Part shown: positions 1-8,417 of the stretch, in pieces
Position numbering within the stretch: the stretch's first letter is position 1
Layout of the letters: each line of letters begins with the position of its first letter
Origin: Variovorax sp037204085
GTDB lineage: Bacteria; Pseudomonadota; Gammaproteobacteria; Burkholderiales; Burkholderiaceae_C
DNA: 64,000 nt
Assembly (NCBI RefSeq): GCF_037204085.1
Contig: NZ_JBBCBW010000005.1
Span: 186,001 to 250,000 of the forward strand
Direction: 5' to 3'
Translations under genes and position numbers: made by a program
Notes under the pieces: model-generated
Database searches by the model: none
The model's input: the letters and a program-made list of their open reading frames with translations, nothing else
Told to the model about the DNA's origin: nothing

Positions 1-1249
1 CGCTGCCGTTCTTTCGCTTCACGCGCACCTGAAAGCCGCCCGGCAGGGCGCGCCCATGCAGTTCTTCCTCGAGCCGCTCGTTCATGACTTCGCGGTCCGA
101 CTCCAGCCAGTAGGGGAAGGGCGGCGTCTGGCCCACCAGTTCGGCTTCGCTCCAACCCGTCATCGCGCAGAAAGCAGCGTTCACGTAGGTGATGCGCCCC
201 TGCAGGTCGAGCACGCGCATGCCGGTGAGCATGGAGTTTTCCATCGCGCGCCGGAAGTTGGTTTCGGCAACCAGCCGCTGCTGCGCCTGCTGGCGCCGCC
301 GGGTGTGCCGCCAGGTGCCGATCAGCATCCAGCTGGTGAGCACGCTGAGCGCGCAAACCAGCCAGAACAACCCGTTGCCCACCACCCCCTGCGAGGTGCG
401 GTAGGCCTGGGCCCGCAGCACCAGCGCATTGCCGACGGGCGACACCGGCACTTCGTATTCGTTGGTTCTTTCGGACCATGGCAGGAGGCGCGTGCCGCCT
501 TCCCTGGGGCTCACGGTGTTGCCTGCAATCGGATTGCCCTTGGCGTCTAGCAGCGACACCGCATAGCGCGCCTGCACCTCCGATGGCATGCCATAGCGCA
601 GCAGGCCGTCGATCGAAAACTCGCCCAGCACCACGCCCGCGAACAGGCCCTGGTCGAAAAGCGGAATGTGCAGCTGCAGCATGGCTGTGGGGTCACCGCC
701 CGCCATGGGCTGGGAGAACACCGGTTGGCGCAGTTCGCGTGCCAGCGCGTAGTTGCTCTCGATATCGCCTGGCCGCAGCACGTCGCCGATAAGGTGCTGC
801 TGCGCGGGGTGCACGCTCGGCGCGGAATAACCGGCCTTGAAGCGGCGTCGGTCGTCGATCCAGGTGACCGTTTGCAGTTCGGGGAACTGGCTCACCAGCG
901 ATTCCGCGCGGCTCGCGAACTCGACCGGATCGATCTCCCGGTTCGAGGCGTCTCGTGCGATGCGCATCAACTGCTCCTGGCGCTCGAGCAGGCGCAGGCG
1001 CATGCGCTGCTGGGCGTATTCGACGTCCCGCCGCACCGATTCCTGCTCGCGCTCGACTTCTTCGGTGCGCAAGTACCAGAACGCAGAAACGATGGCGGCA
1101 AGGAACAGCAGCACCGCCGCAATGGGTGCGAGCATGGCGACAGCGTCCTGCAGCACCGGCGTTTGCCGGCGCCACCAGCGGCGCCACCAGGACAGAGGGG
1201 ACGCATTCACGGCGCTGCGGGCCACCGCCAGCGGAGAGGAAAGAGGCAT
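1..1249 (-). CDS. PAS-domain membrane sensor, probably a histidine kinase (3' end outside window)
   Basis: This is the N-terminal 416 codons of an open frame that runs off the window start. Reading from the ATG at 1249, residues about 39-60 form a membrane helix. Residues 61-290 are a predicted periplasmic sensor region that opens with a charged helix rich in Glu and Arg. Residues about 293-312 are a second helix, and a PAS fold follows from about 332 (motifs ITYVNAAFCAMTGWS and ELVGQTPPFPYW). Two helices flanking a periplasmic domain and then PAS is typical of DctB-like sensor kinases or diguanylate cyclases. The output domain is not in view, so the activity is inferred. It is divergent from aceE across about 216 bp. 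The high-GC shadow frames over this stretch do not give a sensible protein. Confidence 0.75.
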   Translation of the reverse strand, partial: MPLSSPLAVARSAVNASPLSWWRRWWRRQTPVLQDAVAMLAPIAAVLLFLAAIVSAFWYLRTEEVEREQESVRRDVEYAQQRMRLRLLERQEQLMRIARDASNREIDPVEFASRAESLVSQFPELQTVTWIDDRRRFKAGYSAPSVHPAQQHLIGDVLRPGDIESNYALARELRQPVFSQPMAGGDPTAMLQLHIPLFDQGLFAGVVLGEFSIDGLLRYGMPSEVQARYAVSLLDAKGNPIAGNTVSPREGGTRLLPWSERTNEYEVPVSPVGNALVLRAQAYRTSQGVVGNGLFWLVCALSVLTSWMLIGTWRHTRRRQQAQQRLVAETNFRRAMENSMLTGMRVLDLQGRITYVNAAFCAMTGWSEAELVGQTPPFPYWLESDREVMNERLEEELHGRALPGGFQVRVKRKNGS

Positions 1250-1351
1250 CTTCCGAGTTTAGGGGATGCTCCCCGGCGAAGCGCGCCAAAGGCCCGGTGC
1301 CATTGGTTCCGGCGCGGTTGCAGCCAGAACAACTCGGACCACGAATATCAC

Positions 1352-1395
1352 ATTAAGAAATTAATATGCGCCATTTGAAATAGAAGCATTTCTAT
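1352..1395. promoter_or_regulatory. Two perfect inverted repeats upstream of aceE
   Basis: The divergent gap between the sensor gene and aceE is AT-rich compared with its surroundings. It holds ATTAA-GAAA-TTAAT at 1352-1365 and ATAGAA-GCAT-TTCTAT at 1380-1395, both perfect. They lie 114 and 71 bp ahead of the aceE start, where an operator would be expected. No convincing -35/-10 pair was found. The regulator is unknown; a binding role is inference. Confidence 0.45.
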
Positions 1396-1465
1396 GCGAA
1401 ACTCGCCCGCGTTTATCGAAGACCGCACTTAAATTACAGCCACAGCCCCAATAGGAGAGACAAGC

Positions 1466-4180
1466 ATGTCGGCAAATCCCGAGAACCTGTTCGGCTCGGC
1501 CGCGAATGACGCGGACGCCCAGGAGACCCGTGAATGGATGGATGCACTGTCCTCCGTTATTCAGAGCGAGGGGCCTGAGCGGGCTCACTTCCTTCTAGAG
1601 CAGTTGCTCGAGCATGCGCGGCAGCACAGCATCGACAAGCCTTTCTCGGCCAACACTGCCTACGTCAACACCCTGGAACCCGACCAGGAAGAGCGTTGCC
1701 CCGGCAACCTCGAGATCGAGGAGCGCCTGCGCGCCTACATGCGATGGAACGCCATGGCCATGGTGGTCAAGGCCAACCGCCATCATCCGCCCGAAGGCGG
1801 CGACCTGGGCGGCCACATCGGCTCCTTCGCTTCGCTGGCCAACATGTTCGGGGCCGGCTTCAACCACTTCTGGCACGCCGAGAGCGAAAACCACGGCGGC
1901 GACTGCCTCTACATCCAGGGCCACGTGTCGCCCGGCATCTATGCCCGCGCCTACCTGGAAGGCCGCCTGACCGAAGAGCAACTGCTCAACTTCCGCCAGG
2001 AAGTCGACGGCAAGGGCCTGTCGAGCTACCCGCATCCGAAGCTGATGCCCGAGTTCTGGCAGTTCCCCACGGTGTCGATGGGCCTCGGCCCGCTGATGGC
2101 CATCTACCAGGCCCGCTTTCTCAAGTACCTGCATGCCCGCGGCATTGCCAACACCGAGAACCGCAAGGTCTGGGTGTTCTGCGGCGACGGCGAAATGGAC
2201 GAAGTCGAATCGCTTGGCGCCATCGGCTTGGCCGCGCGCGAGGGCCTCGACAACCTGATCTTCGTCATCAACTGCAACCTGCAGCGCCTGGACGGCCCGG
2301 TGCGCGGCAATGGCAAGATCATCCAGGAGCTCGAAGGCGAATTCCGCGGTTCGGGCTGGAACGTCATCAAGCTGATCTGGGGCAGCGGCTGGGACCAGCT
2401 GCTGGCGCGCGACAAGGACGGTGCGCTCCGCAAGATCATGATGGAGACCAACGACGGCGACTACCAGGCCTTCAAGGCCAATGACGGCGCCTACGTTCGC
2501 AAGCACTTCTTCGGCCGCGATCCGCGCACGCTCGAGATGGTGTCCAAGATGAGCGACGACGACATCTGGCAACTGCGCCGCGGCGGCCACGATTCGCAAA
2601 AGGTCTACGCGGCCTTCGATGCGGCCGTGAAGCACAAGGGCCAGCCCACGGTGCTCCTGATCAAGACGGTCAAGGGCTTCGGCATGGGCAAGATCGGCGA
2701 GGGCAAGAACAACGTCCACCAGACGAAGAAGCTCAGCGACGAGGACATCATGGCCTTCCGCGACCGCTTCAATATTCCGATTCCGGACAGCAAGATTGCC
2801 GACCTGCCGTTCTACAAGCCGGCCGACGACACACCGGAAATGAAGTACCTGCACGAGCGCCGCAAGGCCTTGGGCGGCTACCTGCCGCACCGCCGCACAA
2901 AGGCGGACGAGAGCTTCACGGTGCCTTCGCTCGACACCTTCAAGTCGGTGATGGAGCCCACGGCCGAAGGCCGCGAGATCTCGACCACGCAGGCCTACGT
3001 GCGCTTTCTCACGCAGCTTCTGCGCGACAAGGCGCTCGGACCGCGTGTGGTGCCCATTCTGGTGGACGAGGCCCGCACCTTCGGCATGGAAGGGTTGTTC
3101 CGCCAGATCGGCATCTACAACCCCGCAGGCCAGCAGTACACCCCGGTCGACAAGGACCAGGTCATGTACTACAAGGAAGACAAGGCCGGCCAGATCCTGC
3201 AGGAAGGCATCAACGAAGCCGGCGGCATGTCCAGCTGGATTGCCGCGGCCACGTCGTACAGCACCAACAACCGCATCATGGTGCCGTTCTACGTGTACTA
3301 CTCGATGTTCGGCTTCCAGCGCATCGGCGACCTGGCCTGGGCGGCGGGCGACATGCAGGCGCGCGGCTTCCTGCTGGGCGGCACGTCGGGGCGCACCACG
3401 CTCAACGGCGAAGGCCTGCAGCACGAAGACGGCCACAGCCACATCCTGGCCAACACCATTCCCAACTGCGTGAGCTACGACCCGACCTTCGCGCACGAAG
3501 TGGGCGTGATCCTGCACCACGGCCTCAAGCGCATGGTCGAGAAGCAGGACAACGTCTATTACTACCTGACGCTGCTCAACGAGAACTACGCAATGCCCGG
3601 CCTGCAGCCCGGCACCGAAGAGCAGATCATCAAGGGCATGTACCTGTCGAAGCAGGGCCCCGCGCTCAAGGCCAAGGCACCCACGGTGCAACTGCTGGGC
3701 AGCGGCACCATCCTGCGTGAAAGCTTTGCCGCGCAAGAGCTGCTCGAGAAGGATTGGGGCGTGTCCGCCTCGGTGTGGAGCTGCCCGAGCTTCAACGAGT
3801 TGACGCGCGACGGCCAGGACGCCGACCGCTGGAACCTGCTGCACCCCGACCAGACGCCGCGCGTGCCTTTCGTGGCCGAGCAGCTCGCGCCTACCGCCGG
3901 CCCGGTGATCGCGTCGACCGACTACATGAAGGCCTACGCGGAGCAGATCCGTCCCTTCATTCCGAAGGGCCGCAACTACAAGGTGCTGGGCACCGACGGC
4001 TTCGGCCGCAGCGACTTCCGCAACAAGCTGCGCGAGCACTTCGAAATCAACCGCCACTACATCGTGGTGGCCGCGCTCAAGGCGTTGAGCGAAGATGGCA
4101 CCGTGCCCGTAGCCAAGGTGGTGGAAGCGATCAAGAAGTACGGCATCAATGTCGACAAGGTCAACCCGCTTTACGCCTGA
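1466..4180 (+). CDS. aceE: Pyruvate dehydrogenase E1 component, homodimeric type
   Basis: Thiamine-diphosphate-dependent E1 of the pyruvate dehydrogenase complex: it decarboxylates pyruvate and acetylates the lipoyl arms of AceF. At 904 residues it has the length of the homodimeric AceE family rather than the alpha2beta2 type. The thiamine-diphosphate/Mg motif is visible at about residues 240-275 (GDGEMDEVESLGAIG through INCNLQRLDGPVRGNGK). The N-terminus (about 20-110) carries the E1 signature with ERCPGNLEIEERLRAYMRWNAMAMV. The start is set by AGGAGAGA eight bases upstream of ATG 1466. It is first in the operon with aceF, a proteasome-like gene and lpd. The long open frame on the opposite strand is a GC-bias shadow. 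Confidence 0.98.
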   Translation: MSANPENLFGSAANDADAQETREWMDALSSVIQSEGPERAHFLLEQLLEHARQHSIDKPFSANTAYVNTLEPDQEERCPGNLEIEERLRAYMRWNAMAMVVKANRHHPPEGGDLGGHIGSFASLANMFGAGFNHFWHAESENHGGDCLYIQGHVSPGIYARAYLEGRLTEEQLLNFRQEVDGKGLSSYPHPKLMPEFWQFPTVSMGLGPLMAIYQARFLKYLHARGIANTENRKVWVFCGDGEMDEVESLGAIGLAAREGLDNLIFVINCNLQRLDGPVRGNGKIIQELEGEFRGSGWNVIKLIWGSGWDQLLARDKDGALRKIMMETNDGDYQAFKANDGAYVRKHFFGRDPRTLEMVSKMSDDDIWQLRRGGHDSQKVYAAFDAAVKHKGQPTVLLIKTVKGFGMGKIGEGKNNVHQTKKLSDEDIMAFRDRFNIPIPDSKIADLPFYKPADDTPEMKYLHERRKALGGYLPHRRTKADESFTVPSLDTFKSVMEPTAEGREISTTQAYVRFLTQLLRDKALGPRVVPILVDEARTFGMEGLFRQIGIYNPAGQQYTPVDKDQVMYYKEDKAGQILQEGINEAGGMSSWIAAATSYSTNNRIMVPFYVYYSMFGFQRIGDLAWAAGDMQARGFLLGGTSGRTTLNGEGLQHEDGHSHILANTIPNCVSYDPTFAHEVGVILHHGLKRMVEKQDNVYYYLTLLNENYAMPGLQPGTEEQIIKGMYLSKQGPALKAKAPTVQLLGSGTILRESFAAQELLEKDWGVSASVWSCPSFNELTRDGQDADRWNLLHPDQTPRVPFVAEQLAPTAGPVIASTDYMKAYAEQIRPFIPKGRNYKVLGTDGFGRSDFRNKLREHFEINRHYIVVAALKALSEDGTVPVAKVVEAIKKYGINVDKVNPLYA

Positions 4181-4229
4181 ACATCAACAACCAACGAACG
4201 AACGGCGCCTCACGGCGGGAGACAACGAT

Positions 4230-5918
4230 ATGGCAGCAGTGGAAGTGAAGGTGCCGGACATCGGCGATTTCGATGAAGTCGCGGTGATCGAGGTGCTTGT
4301 GAAGGTGGGCGACACGGTCAAGGCCGAGCAGTCGCTCATCACCGTCGAATCGGACAAGGCGTCGATGGAAATTCCGTCGTCGACCGCCGGTGTGGTGAAG
4401 GAAATCAAGGTCGAAGTCGGCGGCAAGGTGAAAGAGGGCTCCGTGGTTCTGGTGCTCGAGGCCGAAGGGGCTGCGGCAGCGCCGACACCGGCGCCTGCAG
4501 CGGCTCCTGCTCCTGCGGCTGCCGCCCCGGCGCCCGCAGCCGTGGCGCCAGCTCCGGCTGCCGCGCCTGCGGCTTCGGGACCCATCGAGATCAAGGTGCC
4601 CGACATCGGCGATTTCAAGGATGTCGCGGTCATCGAGTTGCTGGTGAAACCCGGCGACACCATCGCGGCCGACCAGTCGCTGATCACCGTCGAATCGGAC
4701 AAGGCCTCGATGGAAATTCCGTCGTCGGCTGCGGGCGTGCTCAAGGAGCTCAAGGTCAAGGTGGGCGATACGGTCAATATCGGTGACCTGATTGCCGTGC
4801 TGGAAGGTTCGGCCGCCGCCAGCCCCTCACCCCAACCCTCTCCCCAGAGGGGCGAGGGAGCCAGTCCGGCCGCGGCAGCTGCTCCGGTTTCCTCTCCCTC
4901 TCCCGCCCCTGCGGGAGAGGGCCGGGGTGAGGGTGCACCCGCACCGGCACCGCACGAACCCACTGTGGCGCCCACCGGCAAGCTGCCGCATGCGTCCCCC
5001 TCGGTGCGCAAGTTCGCCCGCGAACTCGGCGTGCCGCTCGAAGAGGTCAAGGGTTCCGGTCCCAAGGGTCGCATCACCCAGGAAGACGTCCAGAGCTTCA
5101 CCAAGGCCGTGATGAGCGGCCAGGCCAGCACGAAGGCATCCGCAGCCAAGGCACCCGCCGGTGGCGGCAGCGCGGACGGCGCGGCACTGGGCCTCATTCC
5201 GTGGCCGAAGGTCGACTTCGCGAAGTTCGGCGCAGTCGAGCGCAAGGACCTGTCGCGCATCAAGAAGCTCAGCGGTGCCAACCTGCACCGCAACTGGGTG
5301 ATGATTCCGCACGTCACCAACAACGACGAAGCCGACATCACCGAGCTCGAAGCTTTCCGGGTCTCGACCAACAAGGAAAACGAAAAGTCGGGCATCAAGG
5401 TCACGATGCTGGCCTTCGTGATCAAGGCAGTGGTTGCGGCGCTGAAGAAATTCCCTGACTTCAACGCCAGCCTCGATGGCGACCAACTCGTCTACAAGCA
5501 GTACTACAACATCGGCTTTGCGGCCGACACGCCCAATGGACTCGTGGTGCCGGTGCTGAAAGATGCCGACAAGAAGGGCATTCTGCAGATCAGCGCGGAG
5601 ATGGGCGAACTCGCCAAGAAAGCGCGTGACGGCAAGCTCGGCTCGGCCGACATGCAGGGCGGCTGCTTCTCGATCAGCTCGCTCGGCGGCATCGGCGGCA
5701 CGCATTTCACGCCCATCATCAATGCCCCCGAAGTGGCCATCCTCGGCCTCTCCAAGGGCCAGATGAAGCCGGTGTGGGACGGCAAGCAGTTCGTACCGCG
5801 CCTGACGCTGCCGCTGTCGCTGTCCTACGACCACCGCGTGATCGATGGAGCCCTGGCTGCGCGCTTCAACGCCTACCTGGGCCAGGTGCTCGCGGATTAC
5901 CGTCGAATCCTGCTATGA
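4230..5918 (+). CDS. aceF: Dihydrolipoamide acetyltransferase (E2) of pyruvate dehydrogenase
   Basis: Transfers the acetyl group from lipoate to CoA and forms the core of the complex. It has 562 residues. Lipoyl domain 1 has its lipoylated Lys at about 43 and lipoyl domain 2 at about 158, both in ESDKASMEIPSS. Ala/Pro linkers follow, then the peripheral subunit-binding domain at about 253-290 (SVRKFARELGVPLEEVKGSGPKGRI). The catalytic domain has the His at about 535 in SYDHRVIDG. The ATG at 4230 follows GGCGGGAGAC; an in-frame upstream start at 4149 would overlap the aceE end and lacks homology to E2. The linker at about residues 199-235 is encoded by a palindromic repeat pair (see 4823-4933). 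The stop overlaps the next start as ATGA. Confidence 0.97.
   Translation: MAAVEVKVPDIGDFDEVAVIEVLVKVGDTVKAEQSLITVESDKASMEIPSSTAGVVKEIKVEVGGKVKEGSVVLVLEAEGAAAAPTPAPAAAPAPAAAAPAPAAVAPAPAAAPAASGPIEIKVPDIGDFKDVAVIELLVKPGDTIAADQSLITVESDKASMEIPSSAAGVLKELKVKVGDTVNIGDLIAVLEGSAAASPSPQPSPQRGEGASPAAAAAPVSSPSPAPAGEGRGEGAPAPAPHEPTVAPTGKLPHASPSVRKFARELGVPLEEVKGSGPKGRITQEDVQSFTKAVMSGQASTKASAAKAPAGGGSADGAALGLIPWPKVDFAKFGAVERKDLSRIKKLSGANLHRNWVMIPHVTNNDEADITELEAFRVSTNKENEKSGIKVTMLAFVIKAVVAALKKFPDFNASLDGDQLVYKQYYNIGFAADTPNGLVVPVLKDADKKGILQISAEMGELAKKARDGKLGSADMQGGCFSISSLGGIGGTHFTPIINAPEVAILGLSKGQMKPVWDGKQFVPRLTLPLSLSYDHRVIDGALAARFNAYLGQVLADYRRILL
4823..4933. repeat. Paired REP-like palindromic repeat inside aceF
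   Basis: A 111-bp element sits in frame in the linker between lipoyl domain 2 and the subunit-binding domain. The outer arms CCCTCACCCC (4824-4833) and GGGGTGAGGG (4924-4933) are perfect inverted repeats. Inside are an imperfect hairpin around 4836-4858 (CCCTCtCCCC / GGGGcGAGGG) and a perfect 11-bp stem, CCCTCTCCCGC (4896-4906) with GCGGGAGAGGG (4911-4921). The CCCTCACCCC...CCCTCTCCC layout resembles extragenic palindromes widespread in proteobacterial genomes, here as two head-to-head copies. It is translated without a stop into a Ser/Pro/Gly-rich linker (SPSPQPSPQRGEG and PAGEGRGEG). Confidence 0.85.
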
Positions 5919-6508
5919 CCACCGTAGTGGCCGTCCGCAAAGGCGGCCAGGTCACGATGGCGGCAGATTCCCTGGTGACCTTCGGCGACACGCGGCTTTC
6001 GCACCGCGCCGAGGCCAACCAGAAGATCTTCACCATCGACGATGCGGCGGGGCAGAGCCTCTTTGCCGTGGCCGGGGCTGCTGCGCACTTCCTGGTGCTG
6101 CAGCATGCGCTGGCCGCGCAGCCGCGCGAGGCGCTGCTGTTCGGCAGCAAGCACGAGATCTTCCGCACCTTCACTCTGCTGCACCCGGTGCTGAAAGACT
6201 CGTTCTTCATGCAGACCAAGGAAGACGAGCATGAGCCCTACGAGTCGAGCCAGTTCACGATGCTGATGGCCAACCAGAGCGGCATCTACGGCATCTACAG
6301 CTACCGCGAGGTGTTCGAGTTCAAGCAGTTCTGGAGCATCGGCTCGGGACGCAGCTTTGCGCTCGGCGCCATGCATGCGGCCTATGACATCAAGTCGCGC
6401 ACCGCGCGCGACGTGGCGGAGGCGGGAATCGCCGCCGCCTGCGAATTCGATCGCAATTCGGCCCCACCGGTCGACGTTCTCACACTCAAACTGAAAGTGT
6501 CCAAATGA
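5915..6508 (+). CDS. Proteasome-like Ntn hydrolase (HslV/BPH type) in the PDH operon
   Basis: A 197-residue protein with the N-terminal signature of the proteasome beta/HslV superfamily. After Met removal it begins TTVVAVRKGGQVTMAADSLV, which aligns directly with HslV (TTIVSVRRNGHVVMAGDG...). Thr1 would be the nucleophile and Asp17 is conserved. The catalytic Lys33 of HslV is best matched by Lys36 after a 3-residue insertion (RAEANQKI). The later GSGRSFALGAMHAAYD region matches the superfamily's GSGG/ALGAA segment. I assign it to the betaproteobacterial proteasome homologue (BPH) family rather than to HslV itself, because no hslU is adjacent and the C-terminus differs. Start ATG 5915 overlaps the aceF stop, and its stop overlaps the lpd start, both as ATGA, so translation is probably coupled. 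Substrate and link to PDH are unknown. Confidence 0.78.
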   Translation: MTTVVAVRKGGQVTMAADSLVTFGDTRLSHRAEANQKIFTIDDAAGQSLFAVAGAAAHFLVLQHALAAQPREALLFGSKHEIFRTFTLLHPVLKDSFFMQTKEDEHEPYESSQFTMLMANQSGIYGIYSYREVFEFKQFWSIGSGRSFALGAMHAAYDIKSRTARDVAEAGIAAACEFDRNSAPPVDVLTLKLKVSK

Positions 6509-8328
6509 GCGAACAACAAATCAAAGTGCCTGACATCGGCGACTTCGACGAAGTCGCGGTGATCGAGGTGCTGGTCAACGTCGGCGACACGGTCAAGGCC
6601 GAGCAGTCGCTGATCACGGTCGAGTCGGACAAGGCTTCCATGGAAATTCCATCGTCGGCTGCCGGCGTGGTGAAGTCGCTCGCCGTCAAGGTGGGCGACA
6701 AGGTCAAGGAAGGCTCCGTGGTGCTGACGCTGGAGGTGGACGGTGCCGCAGCGCCCGCGCCCGCAGCAGCCGCTCCAGCGCCAGCCGCCGCGGCGCCCGC
6801 TCCCAAGGCGGCTCCTGCGCCCGCTCCGGCCGCGGCGCCCGTCGCTTCCACCTACGGCGGAAAGGTCGATGTCGAATGCGACGTCGTCGTGCTCGGCGCC
6901 GGCCCTGGCGGCTACTCGGCCGCATTCCGCGCTGCCGATCTCGGCCTGAAGGTGGTGCTGATCGAGCGCTACGCCACGCTTGGCGGCGTTTGCCTCAACG
7001 TGGGCTGCATTCCGTCGAAGGCGCTACTGCACGTGGCGTCGGTCATGGACGAGGTCAAGCACTTCGCCGACCTGGGCGTGAGCTTTGCAGCCCCCACAGT
7101 CGACCGCGCCAAGCTGCTCGGCCACAAAAACAAGGTGGTAGGCAAGCTCACCGGCGGCCTCACGGCCATGGCCAAGATGCGCAAGGTGACGGTGCTGCGC
7201 GGCGTCGGCAACTTCATCGACCCCTATCACTTGGAAGTGGACGAGACGTCCGGCGCCAGTTGGGACACCACCGGCAAGAAGCAGACCGTCAAGTTCCGCA
7301 ACGCGATCATCGCGGCCGGTTCGCAGGCCGTGAGCCTGCCGTTCATGCCGAAGAACGATCCGCGTGTGGTGGATTCGACCGGCGCGCTCGAGATGGGAAC
7401 CGATCCCAAGCGCATGCTGATCCTGGGCGGCGGCATCATCGGCCTGGAAATGGGCACGGTGTATTCCACGCTGGGCGCGCGCCTCGACGTGGTCGAAATG
7501 CTCGACGGCCTGATGCAGGGCGCCGACCGCGACTTGGTCAAGGTGTGGCAGAAGATGAACGCGCCGCGCTTCGACAACATCATGCTCAAGACCAAGACGG
7601 TCGGCGCCGAAGCCACGAAGGAAGGCATCAAGGTCACCTTCGAGGGCGAGAACGCACCGAAGGAGCCGCAGGTGTATGACCTGGTGCTGCAAGCCGTGGG
7701 CCGCAGCCCCAACGGCAAGAAGATCGGCGCCGAGAAGGCGGGCGTGACGGTGAGCGACCGCGGCTTCATTCCGGTCGACATCCAGATGCGCACCAACGTG
7801 CCCCACATCTTCGCCATCGGCGACATCGTGGGCCAGCCCATGCTGGCGCACAAGGCGGTGCACGAGGCGCACGTGGCGGCCGAGGTGATTGCCGGCGAAC
7901 AGAAGGGCGACAAGGAGCTTTCGAGCGCCGCCTTCAACGCCCGGGTGATCCCGAGCGTGGCCTACACCGACCCCGAAGTGGCATGGGTCGGCCTTACCGA
8001 AGACCAGGCCAAGGCGGAAGGCATCAAGATCAAGAAGGGCCACTTCCCGTGGAGTGCTTCGGGCCGCGCCATTGCCAACGGCCGCGACGAGGGCTTTACC
8101 AAGCTGCTGTTCGACGCCGAAACGCACCGCATTCTCGGCGGCGGCATCGTGGGCACGCATGCAGGCGACATGCTCGGCGAGATTGCGCTGGCCATTGAAA
8201 TGGGCGCCGACGAGATCGACATCGGCAAGACCATTCACCCGCACCCGACGCTGGGCGAAAGCATCGGCATGGCGGCCGAGGTGGCGCACGGTACCTGTAC
8301 CGACCTGCCGCCTGCAAAGAAGGCCTGA
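6505..8328 (+). CDS. lpdA: Dihydrolipoamide dehydrogenase (E3) with N-terminal lipoyl domain
   Basis: FAD enzyme that reoxidises the dihydrolipoyl groups of AceF with NAD+. It has 607 residues, about 130 more than a plain E3, because a lipoyl domain leads (lipoylated Lys about 43 in ESDKASMEIPSS), followed by an Ala/Pro linker at about 83-116. The flavoprotein part has the FAD-binding GAGPGGYSAA, the redox disulphide Cys163/Cys168 in GGVCLNVGCIPSK, the NAD-binding GGGIIGLEMG and the C-terminal HPHPTLGE active-site base. The start overlaps the proteasome-like gene by ATGA. It is the last gene of the operon, with a terminator about 40 bp downstream. A second, lipoyl-less lpd is at 18325. Confidence 0.97.
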   Translation: MSEQQIKVPDIGDFDEVAVIEVLVNVGDTVKAEQSLITVESDKASMEIPSSAAGVVKSLAVKVGDKVKEGSVVLTLEVDGAAAPAPAAAAPAPAAAAPAPKAAPAPAPAAAPVASTYGGKVDVECDVVVLGAGPGGYSAAFRAADLGLKVVLIERYATLGGVCLNVGCIPSKALLHVASVMDEVKHFADLGVSFAAPTVDRAKLLGHKNKVVGKLTGGLTAMAKMRKVTVLRGVGNFIDPYHLEVDETSGASWDTTGKKQTVKFRNAIIAAGSQAVSLPFMPKNDPRVVDSTGALEMGTDPKRMLILGGGIIGLEMGTVYSTLGARLDVVEMLDGLMQGADRDLVKVWQKMNAPRFDNIMLKTKTVGAEATKEGIKVTFEGENAPKEPQVYDLVLQAVGRSPNGKKIGAEKAGVTVSDRGFIPVDIQMRTNVPHIFAIGDIVGQPMLAHKAVHEAHVAAEVIAGEQKGDKELSSAAFNARVIPSVAYTDPEVAWVGLTEDQAKAEGIKIKKGHFPWSASGRAIANGRDEGFTKLLFDAETHRILGGGIVGTHAGDMLGEIALAIEMGADEIDIGKTIHPHPTLGESIGMAAEVAHGTCTDLPPAKKA

Positions 8329-8364
8329 CGAGCCGGTTGAGCCGCTCCGGATAATCGGAGCGGC

Positions 8365-8399
8365 CATAAAAAAATCCCGCCGCGGCGGGATTTTTTATG
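8365..8399. terminator. Bidirectional rho-independent terminator between lpd and the NlpC gene
   Basis: TCCCGCC/GGCGGGA stem flanked by an A run on the left and a T run on the right, inside a larger palindrome (CATAAAAAA...TTTTTTATG). It can end the plus-strand PDH operon and the minus-strand NlpC/P60 gene. Confidence 0.9.
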
Positions 8400-8417
8400 G
8401 CTTGAAGGGCGGGCGGC

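Noticed and set aside
1429..1434. TTAAAT as -10 box of aceE
   Set aside because: No -35 at 15-19 bp spacing; too weak to list as a promoter.
1595..4057. 820-codon open frame antisense to aceE
   Set aside because: Shadow of a GC-rich gene: its residues are His/Val/Ala-rich with no domain, while the plus strand is a full AceE.
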